From: Sva-25 sp037385685
Lineage (GTDB): Bacteria; Pseudomonadota; Gammaproteobacteria; Chromatiales; Chromatiaceae
Direction of reading: 5' to 3'
DNA length: 64,000 bases
Assembly: GCA_037385685.1 (NCBI GenBank)
Contig: JARRMW010000005.1
Coordinates: 6,816 to 70,815, forward strand
Part shown: positions 24,703-32,714 of the stretch, piece after piece
Numbering within the stretch: the first letter of the stretch is position 1
How the letters are laid out: each line of letters begins with the position of its first letter
Program-made: the position numbers and the translations under genes
Notes under the pieces: generated by a model
What the model saw: the letters and a program-made list of their open reading frames with translations, nothing else
Database searches by the model: none
What the model was told of the DNA's origin: nothing

Positions 24703-25138
24703 CAAACCTGCAACCCCCTACGAACTGATCGGCGGCGAGGAGAAAGTGCGGGAACTCGTCAACCGTTTCTATGACCAGATGGATACGCTCGACGAGGTGA
24801 AAACCATCCGCAATCTGCATGCAAAGTCGCTGCGCGTCTCGCGCGAGAAGCTCTTCCTGTTCCTGTCGGGCTGGCTCGGGGGACCGGATCTCTATGTGCA
24901 GAAATACGGACACCCGATGCTGCGCCGCCGCCACCTCCCCTTTTCGATCGGCAAGGAGGAACGCGACCAGTGGATGCACTGCATGATCAGGGCCATGGAA
25001 GAGATGCAGTTGGATCCCGCGCTGCGTAATCACCTCGAGCAGGCATTCCTGAAAACCGCCGACCACATGCGCAACAGGCCGGAACAGGACGACGAGGGTG
25101 GTCTGAGAATCTTTCCGGGCCCGGCGCCGAAAGGCTGA
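24695..25138 (+). CDS. group II truncated hemoglobin
   Basis: A 147-aa heme globin of the 2-over-2 fold. Group II signatures are present: ELIGGEEKVRELVNRFYDQM with the B10-type Tyr (Y26), the FLSGWLGGPDLYVQKYGHP loop, the proximal His H80 (RRRHLPFSIG) and the G8 Trp (W93). Group II globins bind O2 or NO and are linked to nitrosative or oxidative stress tolerance. The ATG overlaps the gluQ stop by 8 nt. A C-terminal tail of about 15 residues is Gly/Pro-rich. Confidence 0.92.
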   Translation: MRDKPATPYELIGGEEKVRELVNRFYDQMDTLDEVKTIRNLHAKSLRVSREKLFLFLSGWLGGPDLYVQKYGHPMLRRRHLPFSIGKEERDQWMHCMIRAMEEMQLDPALRNHLEQAFLKTADHMRNRPEQDDEGGLRIFPGPAPKG

Positions 25139-25150
25139 TCCCCCTTCCTT

Positions 25151-26527
25151 TCAGTCAACCGGACTGAAATAGCGCCGGAATGCCCGCGCCTTGTCGAGGC
25201 ACTCCTGGTACTCCTCGTCGGGATCCGAGTCGGCGACGATCCCGCCGCCAACCCAGTAATGCGCCCTGTCACCGCGGCGCACCAGCGTGCGTATCACGAT
25301 GCTGGTATCCATGTCGCCATTGAAGCCGATATAGCCGATGGCCCCGCAGTAGATTCCGCGCCGCGCAGGTTCGAGTTCCTCGATGATCTCCATCGCGCGG
25401 ATCTTGGGCGCACCCGTGATCGACCCCCCCGGAAAGCAGGCACGGAGCAGGCTCAAGGCATCCTCGCCGTTGCGCAGCCGGCCGCTCACGGTACTCACCA
25501 TGTGGTGCACGGTCGGGAAGCTCTCGACCTTGAAGAGATCACGCACGTCGATCGAGCCCGGCGCGCAGACACGTCCGAGGTCGTTGCGCAAGAGGTCAAC
25601 GATCATGAGGTTCTCGGCGCGATCCTTGAGACTCTGCGACAGCTCGTGCTGCAGGTGCAGATCCTTGTCAGGATCTTCGCTGCGCGGACGGGTGCCCTTG
25701 ATCGGTTCGGTCGTGACATGCCTTCCCTCGAGTTTCAGGAAACGTTCCGGTGAAAAGCTCAGGATCTCGAGCTTATCGAACCGCAGGAAGGCGCCAAAGG
25801 GCACCGGATTCAGCGCATGCATCTCACGGTACGCCTGCCAGCCATCACCCTCAACATATGCATCAAATCGTTGCGTATAGTTGACCTGGTAGCAGTCACC
25901 GTCACGAATCCATGCCTGGATACGCGCGAACTGACGGCGATACTCATCCCGGTCGATGCCGGCCTCGAAGCCGCCCGGAGCGCGGAGCGGCTCTGCCGCC
26001 GGATGCACGGGCAATTGATTCAGGCGCTGGAGCAACTCATGCCAGATCGCAGCGGTCTGTGACACCCTGCCATGCGCGACGAGCCACGCCTGCCGTTTCT
26101 CGTGATCGACGACCACAACCCAGTCGTAGATACCGATCATCATCTCCGGCAGCCCGTCGATGTCTTGTGCGAGCTCAGGCAGTTTCTCGATACGGCGTCC
26201 GAGGTCGTAGCCGAAATACCCGATTGCGCCGCCCTCGAAGGCCAGCGGCGTGAAATGACCGGCCGGCTCACCGAGTGCCTCGCGAACGAGCCAGAAAGGA
26301 TCCTCGCGCGATTCCGAGACTTTTCCGTCCTCGAGGATCCGGGTGGTGTCATCCCGTGTGACGAGCTTCTTGCAGGGAGCAGCAGCGATGATGTCGCTCC
26401 TGCCGTTCAGGCGCTCGCCGCTGTCGAGAAAGACCGGCCAGTCGAGATCTTTCAGCGCATCGAAATAACGGCTACTTTCCTCGACATAGGGCAATGCCTC
26501 GAACCTCGGGAAAGGGGAGGCTCTCAT
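25151..26527 (-). CDS. pabB: aminodeoxychorismate synthase component I
   Basis: PabB converts chorismate and ammonia (from PabA) to aminodeoxychorismate for folate synthesis. The 458-aa protein has the chorismate-binding domain with IKGTRPRSEDPDKD, NLMIVDLLRNDLGRVC, and the signature CFPGGSITGAPKIRAMEIIEEL split over about residues 375-396. The N-terminal PabB/TrpE-like domain is present. The lysine in IKGT is a PabB mark that separates it from TrpE. Its ATG overlaps the pgpA stop (ATGA). It is the last gene of the leftward rib-nus-thi-pgp run. Confidence 0.92.
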   Translation of the reverse strand: MRASPFPRFEALPYVEESSRYFDALKDLDWPVFLDSGERLNGRSDIIAAAPCKKLVTRDDTTRILEDGKVSESREDPFWLVREALGEPAGHFTPLAFEGGAIGYFGYDLGRRIEKLPELAQDIDGLPEMMIGIYDWVVVVDHEKRQAWLVAHGRVSQTAAIWHELLQRLNQLPVHPAAEPLRAPGGFEAGIDRDEYRRQFARIQAWIRDGDCYQVNYTQRFDAYVEGDGWQAYREMHALNPVPFGAFLRFDKLEILSFSPERFLKLEGRHVTTEPIKGTRPRSEDPDKDLHLQHELSQSLKDRAENLMIVDLLRNDLGRVCAPGSIDVRDLFKVESFPTVHHMVSTVSGRLRNGEDALSLLRACFPGGSITGAPKIRAMEIIEELEPARRGIYCGAIGYIGFNGDMDTSIVIRTLVRRGDRAHYWVGGGIVADSDPDEEYQECLDKARAFRRYFSPVD

Positions 26528-26997
26528 GCCAGCCAGAGAATCAGCAGGTGCTGGCATCCAAGGGCAAAGAATCCGGCAATGAGGTCGTCGACCATGATGC
26601 CGAAACCACCCTTGACGCGGCGGTCAAACCAGCGGATAGGCCAGGGCTTGAGAATATCGAAAAGGCGGAAGAGCAGAAATCCGCTGAGGATCCACTGCCA
26701 CTCAAAGGGAACGGCGATCATGGTGACGAGAAAGCCGACGATTTCGTCCCAGACGATGCCGCTGTGATCATGCACCCCGAGATCGCGGCTGCAGCGCTCG
26801 CAGACAACAACACCCGCGAGGAACATCAGGGCCGTTAGAAGCAGATAGACCGGTAGAGAAACAGGGCTGAAGAGCATGAAAAACGGGATGCCGACGAGGG
26901 TCCCGAAGGTGCCCGGAGCAACAGGTGCGAGACCGCTGCCGAAACCGAACGCCAGCAGATGCGACGGTTTTTTGAGATCGAGGCCGTCAGTCTTCAT
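26524..26997 (-). CDS. pgpA: phosphatidylglycerophosphatase A
   Basis: PgpA dephosphorylates phosphatidylglycerol phosphate in the inner membrane. The 157-aa protein has the motif GSGLAPVAPGTFGTLVGIP near its start, DEIVGFLVTM in the second conserved block, and about four hydrophobic segments. The ATG (MKTDGLDLKKP) is 11 nt inside the end of thiL; a longer frame exists upstream but has no family support. thiL-pgpA adjacency is typical of gammaproteobacteria. Confidence 0.94.
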   Translation of the reverse strand: MKTDGLDLKKPSHLLAFGFGSGLAPVAPGTFGTLVGIPFFMLFSPVSLPVYLLLTALMFLAGVVVCERCSRDLGVHDHSGIVWDEIVGFLVTMIAVPFEWQWILSGFLLFRLFDILKPWPIRWFDRRVKGGFGIMVDDLIAGFFALGCQHLLILWLA

Positions 26998-27952
26998 CCG
27001 CGAAATGGTCCCAGGCATGTCCCGGCCGGCGCATGATTCCCGCCTCGTCAACGAAACGCAGACCGGGATCCGACTCGATCCTCCCGATCCGTGTCACCTC
27101 GCAATCGAGCTCCGGCAGCACAGCCCGCAGCGCCTCCTCCCGCGAGGGTGGTACGGTGAAGAGCAGCTCGTAGTCGTCTCCGGCCGTGAGCGGCAGTTGC
27201 CAGTCGTCATACCGCTGCATGAAAGCCTGTGTCTCCTGCATCAGCGGCAGGCGTTCGAGTTCAACGATTGCACCGCAACCGCTCGCATCGAGAACATGCT
27301 GCAGGTCACCTGCAAGACCATCCGAGAGATCGATGCAGGCCGATGCAATGCCTGCGAGGGAACGACCGGTCCCGACACGCGGCTCGGGCTGCTCGAGACG
27401 CCTGCGCAAGCTGTCGGGAACCTCTTCATCACCAGCCAGCAACTGCTTGAGCGCAGCACCTGCGCCGCCAAGCGAACCGGTTACGTAAAGAGCCTCCCCC
27501 GGGCGCGCACCACTGCGCAGCAGCGCCCTGCCGGGCTCGACCAGGCCATGTGCCTGCAGCGTGAAAGCCATCGGCCCGCGCGTGGTATCGCCGCCAACGA
27601 GCTGCACGGCATGCTGCCGGGCCAGTGTCGAAAAACCCTCCATGAAGGCATCAAGCCAGGACTCGTCGATGCCAGGGAGCGTTACAGCGAGCGTGGCCCA
27701 GGCCGGTTCTGCACCCATGGCAGCCAGATCACTGAGGTTGACGGCCAGCACCTTCCAGCCGAGCCGCCACGGATCCGTCCCGGGCAGGAAATGACGCCCC
27801 GCAACGAGGGTGTCCATGGTAACGACAAGCTGCCTGCCAGGCGGAATATCGAGCAGGGCGCAGTCATCACCACACCCCAGAGAAACATCCGCCCGCATGA
27901 CAGCGGGCGAAGCAAAGAAGTTGTCGATCAGCGAGAACTCACCACCCGTCAT
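26987..27952 (-). CDS. thiL: thiamine-monophosphate kinase
   Basis: ThiL phosphorylates thiamine monophosphate to the active diphosphate. The 321-aa product belongs to the AIR synthase/PurM-like ATPase superfamily. It starts with GEFSLIDNFF, then has GDDCALLDIP, VTMDTLVAGRHF, NLSDLAAMGAEP and SDGLAGDLQH motifs, and GDDYELLFTV near residue 255. It overlaps nusB by 4 nt and pgpA by 11 nt, so translation is tightly coupled. Confidence 0.95.
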   Translation of the reverse strand: MTGGEFSLIDNFFASPAVMRADVSLGCGDDCALLDIPPGRQLVVTMDTLVAGRHFLPGTDPWRLGWKVLAVNLSDLAAMGAEPAWATLAVTLPGIDESWLDAFMEGFSTLARQHAVQLVGGDTTRGPMAFTLQAHGLVEPGRALLRSGARPGEALYVTGSLGGAGAALKQLLAGDEEVPDSLRRRLEQPEPRVGTGRSLAGIASACIDLSDGLAGDLQHVLDASGCGAIVELERLPLMQETQAFMQRYDDWQLPLTAGDDYELLFTVPPSREEALRAVLPELDCEVTRIGRIESDPGLRFVDEAGIMRRPGHAWDHFADED

Positions 27953-28374
27953 GAAGCTGTCTTTTCAAACGGCCGCAGGGTCTTTCCAAGCTTGTCGAGG
28001 ACGCCATTGACGTAGCGATGTCCCTGCTCTGCACCAAACACCTTGGCAAGCTCGACAGCTTCATTGATCACGACCCGATAGGGAACCTCCGGGTGCATCG
28101 CCAGTTCATAGACGCCGAGGCGGAGTACCGCACGTTCTACCGGATCCACCTTTTCGACGTCACGATCGAGCAACGGCTGCAGGTGCCCGTCGAGTGTATC
28201 GACGTTCTTCGCCACGCCGGTCAGGAGGTCGCGAAAATAACCGACATCAAACCTGCCCGTGTCCTGGTCGACGAGAAACTGGTTGATGATCTCCCCGAGA
28301 TCATCACCGGTCATCTGCCATTGGTAGAGCGCCTGCAATGCGTGACGGCGTGCCTGGTGGCGTTTTTTTGACAT
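27949..28374 (-). CDS. nusB: transcription antitermination factor NusB
   Basis: NusB binds boxA RNA with S10 and helps rRNA transcription read through terminators. The 141-aa all-helical protein has the arginine-rich N-terminus (MSKKRHQARRHALQALYQW) used in boxA contact, and the C-terminal NEAVELAKVFG and FVNGVLDKL-type region (here YVNGVLDKLGK). It lies between ribH and thiL, the standard order. Confidence 0.95.
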   Translation of the reverse strand: MSKKRHQARRHALQALYQWQMTGDDLGEIINQFLVDQDTGRFDVGYFRDLLTGVAKNVDTLDGHLQPLLDRDVEKVDPVERAVLRLGVYELAMHPEVPYRVVINEAVELAKVFGAEQGHRYVNGVLDKLGKTLRPFEKTAS

Positions 28375-28382
28375 GGGACGCT

Positions 28383-28844
28383 TCAGATCTGGCGCAGCAG
28401 GTTGACCATTTCGATAGCGGATGCCGCGGCCTCACCGCCCTTGTTGCCCGCCTTGGTGCCGGCACGCTCGATGGCCTGCTCGATGGTATCGACTGTCAGG
28501 ACCCCGAACGCGATCGGGACACCGTGTTTCAGCATGACCTGGGACATACCCTTCACGCACTCGCCGGCAACATACTCGAAATGTGGTGTACCACCGCGAA
28601 TAACGGCGCCAAGCGCAACGATGGCGTCATAGCCACCCTTTTCGGCGACCTTTTCGAGTACCAGCGGCATCTCAAACGCCCCCGGCAGTCGCACAACCGT
28701 GATGTCGTCATCACTGGCGCCATGGCGCTTCAGCGTATCGATCGCACCCGCCTCGAGGCTGTCGACGACGAAGCTGTTCCAGCGCGAAACCACGATACAG
28801 AATTTTGCACCACTGACTGTCAGCGCCCCTTCAATTGTTTTCAT
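28383..28844 (-). CDS. ribH: 6,7-dimethyl-8-ribityllumazine synthase
   Basis: RibH condenses the ribBA product (dihydroxybutanone phosphate) with the pyrimidine intermediate to make lumazine, the penultimate step of riboflavin synthesis. The 153-aa protein has SRWNSFVVDSL, LPGAFEMPL and GAVIRGGTPHFEYVA with the catalytic His. I chose the second of two nearby ATGs: GGGAG is 6 nt before it, whereas it abuts the first. It sits 14 nt downstream of ribBA. Confidence 0.95.
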   Translation of the reverse strand: MKTIEGALTVSGAKFCIVVSRWNSFVVDSLEAGAIDTLKRHGASDDDITVVRLPGAFEMPLVLEKVAEKGGYDAIVALGAVIRGGTPHFEYVAGECVKGMSQVMLKHGVPIAFGVLTVDTIEQAIERAGTKAGNKGGEAAASAIEMVNLLRQI

Positions 28845-28858
28845 ACTCATCTCCCGGT

Positions 28859-29959
28859 TCAGTCGTGATCAACGAACTCCACGACTTCAAGATTAAACCC
28901 GTGAAGGCCATGCAGGTTGATCGGTGCACTCATGACGCGCATCCTGCCGACCCCGACATCATTCAGGATCTGTGCGCCGGCGCCAAGTGTTCTGCGCTCG
29001 CGCCGCTGATCCTGTGGCCGCCGGTCGCGACCGGCGATGCGTTCAATATGGCTGACGAAATCGCGGCCGGTGTCGTGATTGCGAAGGACGACAATCACCC
29101 CCTCACCGGCATCGCTGATCTGCTTCATGGCGCTTCGCAGCGGCCAGCCGCAACCTTCCACTTCCGCGTCGAAAAGGTCGCAGATGGAGTTCTGCACATG
29201 CACGCGCACGAGCGTTGGCCTGTCCGGAGCCGGATTGCCTTTCACCAGCGCAACATGGACCTCCCGGTCAATCGTATCCTCGTAGGCGATTGCGCGATAT
29301 TCACCATAGGCAGTCGGCATGGTGCATTCGTTGACGCGCATGACGGTCTTTTCATTCTTGATGCGATACTGGATAAGGTCTTCGATGGTACCGATCTTGA
29401 GACCGTGCTGTTCCGCGAAGACCTCGAGATCAGGACGGCGAGCCATGCTGCCGTCCTCGTTGAGGATCTCGACGATGACAGCAGCCGGGCTGAAACCGGC
29501 CATGCGCGCCAGGTCGCAGCCCGCTTCGGTATGGCCGGCGCGCACGAGAGTACCACCAGGCTGGGCCATCAGGGGGAAGATATGGCCGGGCTGGACGATG
29601 TCCTGCGGGCGAGCATTCTCGGCGACGGCTGCCTGGATCGTCGTGGAGCGGTCAGCCGCGGAGATACCTGTCGTGACGCCCTCGGCGGCCTCGATCGAGA
29701 TGGTGAAATTGGTTGCCTGGACCTGTTCGTTGGTGTTGACCATGAGGGGCAGACGCAGCTGTTCGCAACGCTCGCGTGTCAGGGTCAGGCAGATCAGGCC
29801 CCGGCCATGGGTCGCCATGAAGTTGATCGCATCCGGCGTGACACAGTCGGCGGCCATGAGCAGATCGCCCTCGTTTTCGCGATCTTCGTCGTCCATGATG
29901 ACGACCATCTTGCCCTGTCGCAGGTCCTCGATGATTTCTTCGATGGAATTGAGCGGCAT
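28859..29959 (-). CDS. ribBA: 3,4-dihydroxy-2-butanone 4-phosphate synthase with degenerate GTP cyclohydrolase II domain
   Basis: The N-terminal half (about residues 1-205) is a complete RibB, with DDEDRENEGDLLMAA and HTEAGCDLARMAG catalytic motifs. The C-terminal half aligns with GTP cyclohydrolase II but has lost its active site. The zinc motif becomes VHVQNSICDLFDAEVEGC (two of the three Cys ligands replaced) and the LRQEGRGIGL loop becomes LRNHDTGRDF. Such RibB fusions with a dead RibA-like domain (called RibBX in Proteobacteria) are known, so a separate RibA is expected elsewhere. The 366-aa gene leads the run ribBA-ribH-nusB-thiL-pgpA-pabB. Confidence 0.93.
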   Translation of the reverse strand: MPLNSIEEIIEDLRQGKMVVIMDDEDRENEGDLLMAADCVTPDAINFMATHGRGLICLTLTRERCEQLRLPLMVNTNEQVQATNFTISIEAAEGVTTGISAADRSTTIQAAVAENARPQDIVQPGHIFPLMAQPGGTLVRAGHTEAGCDLARMAGFSPAAVIVEILNEDGSMARRPDLEVFAEQHGLKIGTIEDLIQYRIKNEKTVMRVNECTMPTAYGEYRAIAYEDTIDREVHVALVKGNPAPDRPTLVRVHVQNSICDLFDAEVEGCGWPLRSAMKQISDAGEGVIVVLRNHDTGRDFVSHIERIAGRDRRPQDQRRERRTLGAGAQILNDVGVGRMRVMSAPINLHGLHGFNLEVVEFVDHD

Positions 29960-29990
29960 CTCAAACAGAAATAAAAAAGCAAAGAGCGCT

Positions 29991-29996
29991 ATTCTA
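29991..29996 (-). promoter_or_regulatory. probable -10 box of ribBA (TAGAATAGCGC)
   Basis: The minus-strand sequence GATAGAATAGCGCTC lies 32-37 nt before the ribBA ATG. TAGAAT is a good -10 box followed by a GC-rich discriminator; a -35 (TGTAAC, 16-bp spacer) is poor. The same 11-mer TAGAATAGCGC recurs before hemE. No FMN riboswitch is recognisable in the 85-nt gap after hemE. Confidence 0.4.
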
Positions 29997-30044
29997 TCCC
30001 ATGCGCTGAGTGGTTACACGGGGAAATCGGGATAACTGCGTGGC

Positions 30045-31109
30045 TCAGAGATGATATTCCCGACTGTGCCTGTGTACCGCCTCGATCATGGCTGCCGCGT
30101 GTTCCGGTGGAATCTCCGGGTGAATCCCGTGACCGAGGTTGAAGACATGACCGGGGCCCTTGCCAAAATCCGCGAGAATCTTCTGCACCTCTTTTTCGAT
30201 CCGCTCCGGCGATGAGTAGAGCACGCACGGATCCATGTTGCCTTGCAGCGCCACGCGGTCGCCGACCTGTCGGCGTGCCTCGCCGATGTTGATCGTCCAG
30301 TCGAGCCCCAGCGCATCGGGTCCCGCATCGGCCATGGCGTCAAGCCACAGGGAACCGCCTTTCGTAAAGAGAATGCACGGGACACGGCGGCCATCGTGCT
30401 CCCTCGTGAGCCCGGCGATAATGCGCTGCATGTAGCCCAGCGAGAACTCGCGATAATCATCCGGTGTCAGTACGCCTCCCCAGGTATCGAACAGCATCAC
30501 AGCCTGGGCCCCGGCCGCGATCTGGGCGTTGAGATAGAGGGTGACCGAATCGGCGAGCTTGTCCAGCAGCGCATGCATCAGCTCCGGCTTCTCGAACATC
30601 ATGCCCTTGGAGAGTGAAAAGTTCTTGGTGCTGCCACCCTCGACCATGTAGGTGGCAAGCGTCCAGGGGCTACCCGAGAACCCGATCAGCGGGACACGGC
30701 CGTCAAGCTCGCGACGGATGGTGCGCACGGCATCCATGACATAGCCCAGATCGTCTTCCGGATCCGGCACCCCGATCGCGTCCACATCGGCCTGTGTACG
30801 CACCGGGCGTTCGAATTTCGGCCCCTCGCCCTCGCCGAAATAGAGCCCCAGTTGCATGGCGTCAGGAATTGTGAGGATGTCCGAGAACAGGATGGCAGCA
30901 TCCAGCGGGAAACGCTCGAGCGGCTGGATTGTGACCTCGCAGGCAAGATCCGGGGTCTTGCAGAGCGTGAGGAAGTCACCCGCCTTGCTGCGCGTGGCCC
31001 TGTATTCCGGAAGATAGCGTCCCGCCTGGCGCATCATCCAGACAGGTGTCACGTCGACGGGCTCACGCATCAGTGCGCGCAGAAAACGATCATTTTTCAA
31101 TTCACTCAC
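30045..31109 (-). CDS. hemE: uroporphyrinogen decarboxylase
   Basis: HemE removes four carboxyls from uroporphyrinogen III to give coproporphyrinogen III in heme synthesis. The 354-aa enzyme starts (M/V)SELKNDRFLRALMREPVD and carries the signature PVWMMRQAGRYLPEY with the catalytic Arg pair. GSPWTLATYMVEG and FDTWGGVLTPDDY follow. The start is a GTG at 31109, chosen because the product then matches the family N-terminus (MTELKNDRY in E. coli) and GGAATTTACC precedes it. A TTG nine codons upstream is less likely. It diverges from the gamma carbonic anhydrase gene. Confidence 0.95.
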   Translation of the reverse strand: MSELKNDRFLRALMREPVDVTPVWMMRQAGRYLPEYRATRSKAGDFLTLCKTPDLACEVTIQPLERFPLDAAILFSDILTIPDAMQLGLYFGEGEGPKFERPVRTQADVDAIGVPDPEDDLGYVMDAVRTIRRELDGRVPLIGFSGSPWTLATYMVEGGSTKNFSLSKGMMFEKPELMHALLDKLADSVTLYLNAQIAAGAQAVMLFDTWGGVLTPDDYREFSLGYMQRIIAGLTREHDGRRVPCILFTKGGSLWLDAMADAGPDALGLDWTINIGEARRQVGDRVALQGNMDPCVLYSSPERIEKEVQKILADFGKGPGHVFNLGHGIHPEIPPEHAAAMIEAVHRHSREYHL

Positions 31110-31145
31110 GGTAAATTCCAGCTCACAGAGCGACAAATGCGCGCT

Positions 31146-31151
31146 ATTCTA
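31146..31151 (-). promoter_or_regulatory. probable extended -10 box of hemE (TGCTAGAATAGCGC)
   Basis: The minus strand has TGC directly before TAGAAT, giving an extended -10 element, followed by GCGC. The -35 region is not recognisable, which is common with extended -10 promoters. It lies about 37 nt before the GTG start. Confidence 0.45.
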
Positions 31152-31184
31152 GCATTCCTCGTCAGCAGGCCACAGAGCAACCCC

Positions 31185-31727
31185 ATGCCACCCGTTCGCA
31201 GCTTTGACAAACATCATCCGCTCATCCATGCGTCGGCATGGATCGATCCGACCGCCCTCGTGATCGGCGATGTCGTGCTGGGCGCGAACAGCAGCATCTG
31301 GCCTATGAGCGTGGTGCGTGGCGATGTCAACAGCATCCGGATCGGTAGTAACACCAACATTCAGGATGGTTCTGTGCTGCATGTCTCTCATCAAGGCGAT
31401 TATGGAGAAGGCGCTGCACTGACGATCGGCGACGAAGTCACCGTTGGCCACAAGGTCATTCTGCATGCCTGTACCATCGGAAATCGCTGCCTGATCGGGA
31501 TGGGGTCCGTCGTCATGGACAATGTGGTTGTCGGGGACGAAGTGATCCTCGGCGCCGGCTCGCTGGTGCCCGAGGGCAAGCACCTCGAAAGCGGCCATCT
31601 CTATCTCGGCCATCCTGCCGTCAGGAAACGGCCTCTGACAGAACGCGAGCGCAAGTGGCTGAAGTATTCTGCCGGCCATTACGTCAGGCTTATGCAACAG
31701 CACCGGACATCTCTCGAAAGCGGATGA
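31185..31727 (+). CDS. gamma-carbonic anhydrase family hexapeptide-repeat protein
   Basis: A 180-aa left-handed beta-helix protein of the YrdA/CaiE/PaaY gamma-carbonic anhydrase-like family. Hexapeptide repeats run from DPTALVIGDVVLG to LGAGSLVPEG. Three metal-ligand histidines of the family are seen in VLHVSHQGD and TVGHKVILHAC. A C-terminal helix (ERERKWLKYSAGHYV) completes the trimer fold. Whether it is an active anhydrase is unknown. The start is the ATG giving MPPVRSFD; the reading frame is open far upstream, inside hemE. Confidence 0.9.
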   Translation: MPPVRSFDKHHPLIHASAWIDPTALVIGDVVLGANSSIWPMSVVRGDVNSIRIGSNTNIQDGSVLHVSHQGDYGEGAALTIGDEVTVGHKVILHACTIGNRCLIGMGSVVMDNVVVGDEVILGAGSLVPEGKHLESGHLYLGHPAVRKRPLTERERKWLKYSAGHYVRLMQQHRTSLESG

Positions 31728-32003
31728 TTCACTGGCCACCGGCCTTCCAGATCGCCTCCGAATCAGCCCCGCAATGATCCTGCTTCATGGTTTTCCCTGA
31801 GTGGTAGCCTTCCTGACAGAGGGCAACGCGTTTAGTAACTTATCGCAAAAAGTTCAATGAAGGTGTGCAAATATCACAAAAATGTTGCAAAATCTGAAAA
31901 TCCCTGACTAGCGGACTGACAGGCAAGGATTGCCTAAGAGGTGAGAAAGACAACAAACACCGTCAGAGTGTATAACCAAACTGAGCGGGATCAAGATACC
32001 AAG
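31728..32003. other. intergenic region upstream of the OmpR-type regulator
   Basis: About 276 bp without a gene. The right half is AT-rich (TATCGCAAAAAGTTCAATG, ATCACAAAAATGTTGCAAAA) and probably carries the promoter of the regulator. There is no strong hairpin or terminator after the carbonic anhydrase gene. Confidence 0.45.
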
Positions 32004-32708
32004 ATGGATAAACTACCACACATTGTGCTGCTTGAAGATGATCGTCCGACACTGGAGATGTACAACACCTACCTCTCCGAAACAGGCCTGAAAATTTCAA
32101 CTGCAGATAGCTGCAGCCAGGCCAGGGAACTGCTGAAGAAGGGTGATGTCGATCTGGCTGTGATCGATCTCAACCTGCCTGACGGTGACGGCATCGAGCT
32201 TCTCAAGGAGATTCGCCATATCTCCACCATACCAGTCATCGTGGTCACCTCCCGCGAGGATGAGATCGACAAGATTGTCGGGCTCGAACTCGGAGCTGAC
32301 GACTACCTTGTAAAGCCTGTCTCACCGAGAGAGTTGCGGCTCAGGGCCGGCAACATCATCAAGCGGTCGACCCAGTCGCATGAAATTGTCCAGAAAGAAG
32401 CCCTGAAGAGCTGTGCCGGAATTACGCTCGACATGGAGCAGCGGCAGGCCATCCTGAACGAAAATGAGTATATCGACCTGACCAACGGGGAATTCGAGCT
32501 TCTCAGCGCTCTTTTCGAGAATCCGGAACGTCCCATCTCACGCCAGTATCTGCTAGACAGGATCAGTGGCTACACCAGTGACTCACAGAGCCGATCAATC
32601 GATACACTGGTCTACCGCTTGCGCTCGAAATTGAGGCTGGAGGCAGGCAAGGTCATTCTGACCGTCCACGGATTCGGCTACAAACTCGTCTGCAACGGAA
32701 ACAAATAA
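32004..32708 (+). CDS. OmpR/PhoB-family response regulator
   Basis: A two-component DNA-binding response regulator of 234 aa. The receiver domain (residues 4-120) has the acidic pocket E11-D12-D13, phospho-acceptor D55 (LAVIDLNLPDGDG), T82 and K104 (LVKPVS). The C-terminal winged helix (about 130-230) contains TNGEFELLSALFENP and YRLRSKLRLEAG. I chose ATG at 32004; a GTG at 31941 would add a 21-residue, non-conserved tail. Its closest look is ArcA/TorR-like, but I cannot name it. No histidine kinase gene lies in the window. It converges on the REC-Hpt gene with a 6-nt gap. Confidence 0.88.
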   Translation: MDKLPHIVLLEDDRPTLEMYNTYLSETGLKISTADSCSQARELLKKGDVDLAVIDLNLPDGDGIELLKEIRHISTIPVIVVTSREDEIDKIVGLELGADDYLVKPVSPRELRLRAGNIIKRSTQSHEIVQKEALKSCAGITLDMEQRQAILNENEYIDLTNGEFELLSALFENPERPISRQYLLDRISGYTSDSQSRSIDTLVYRLRSKLRLEAGKVILTVHGFGYKLVCNGNK

Positions 32709-32714
32709 AGCTGC

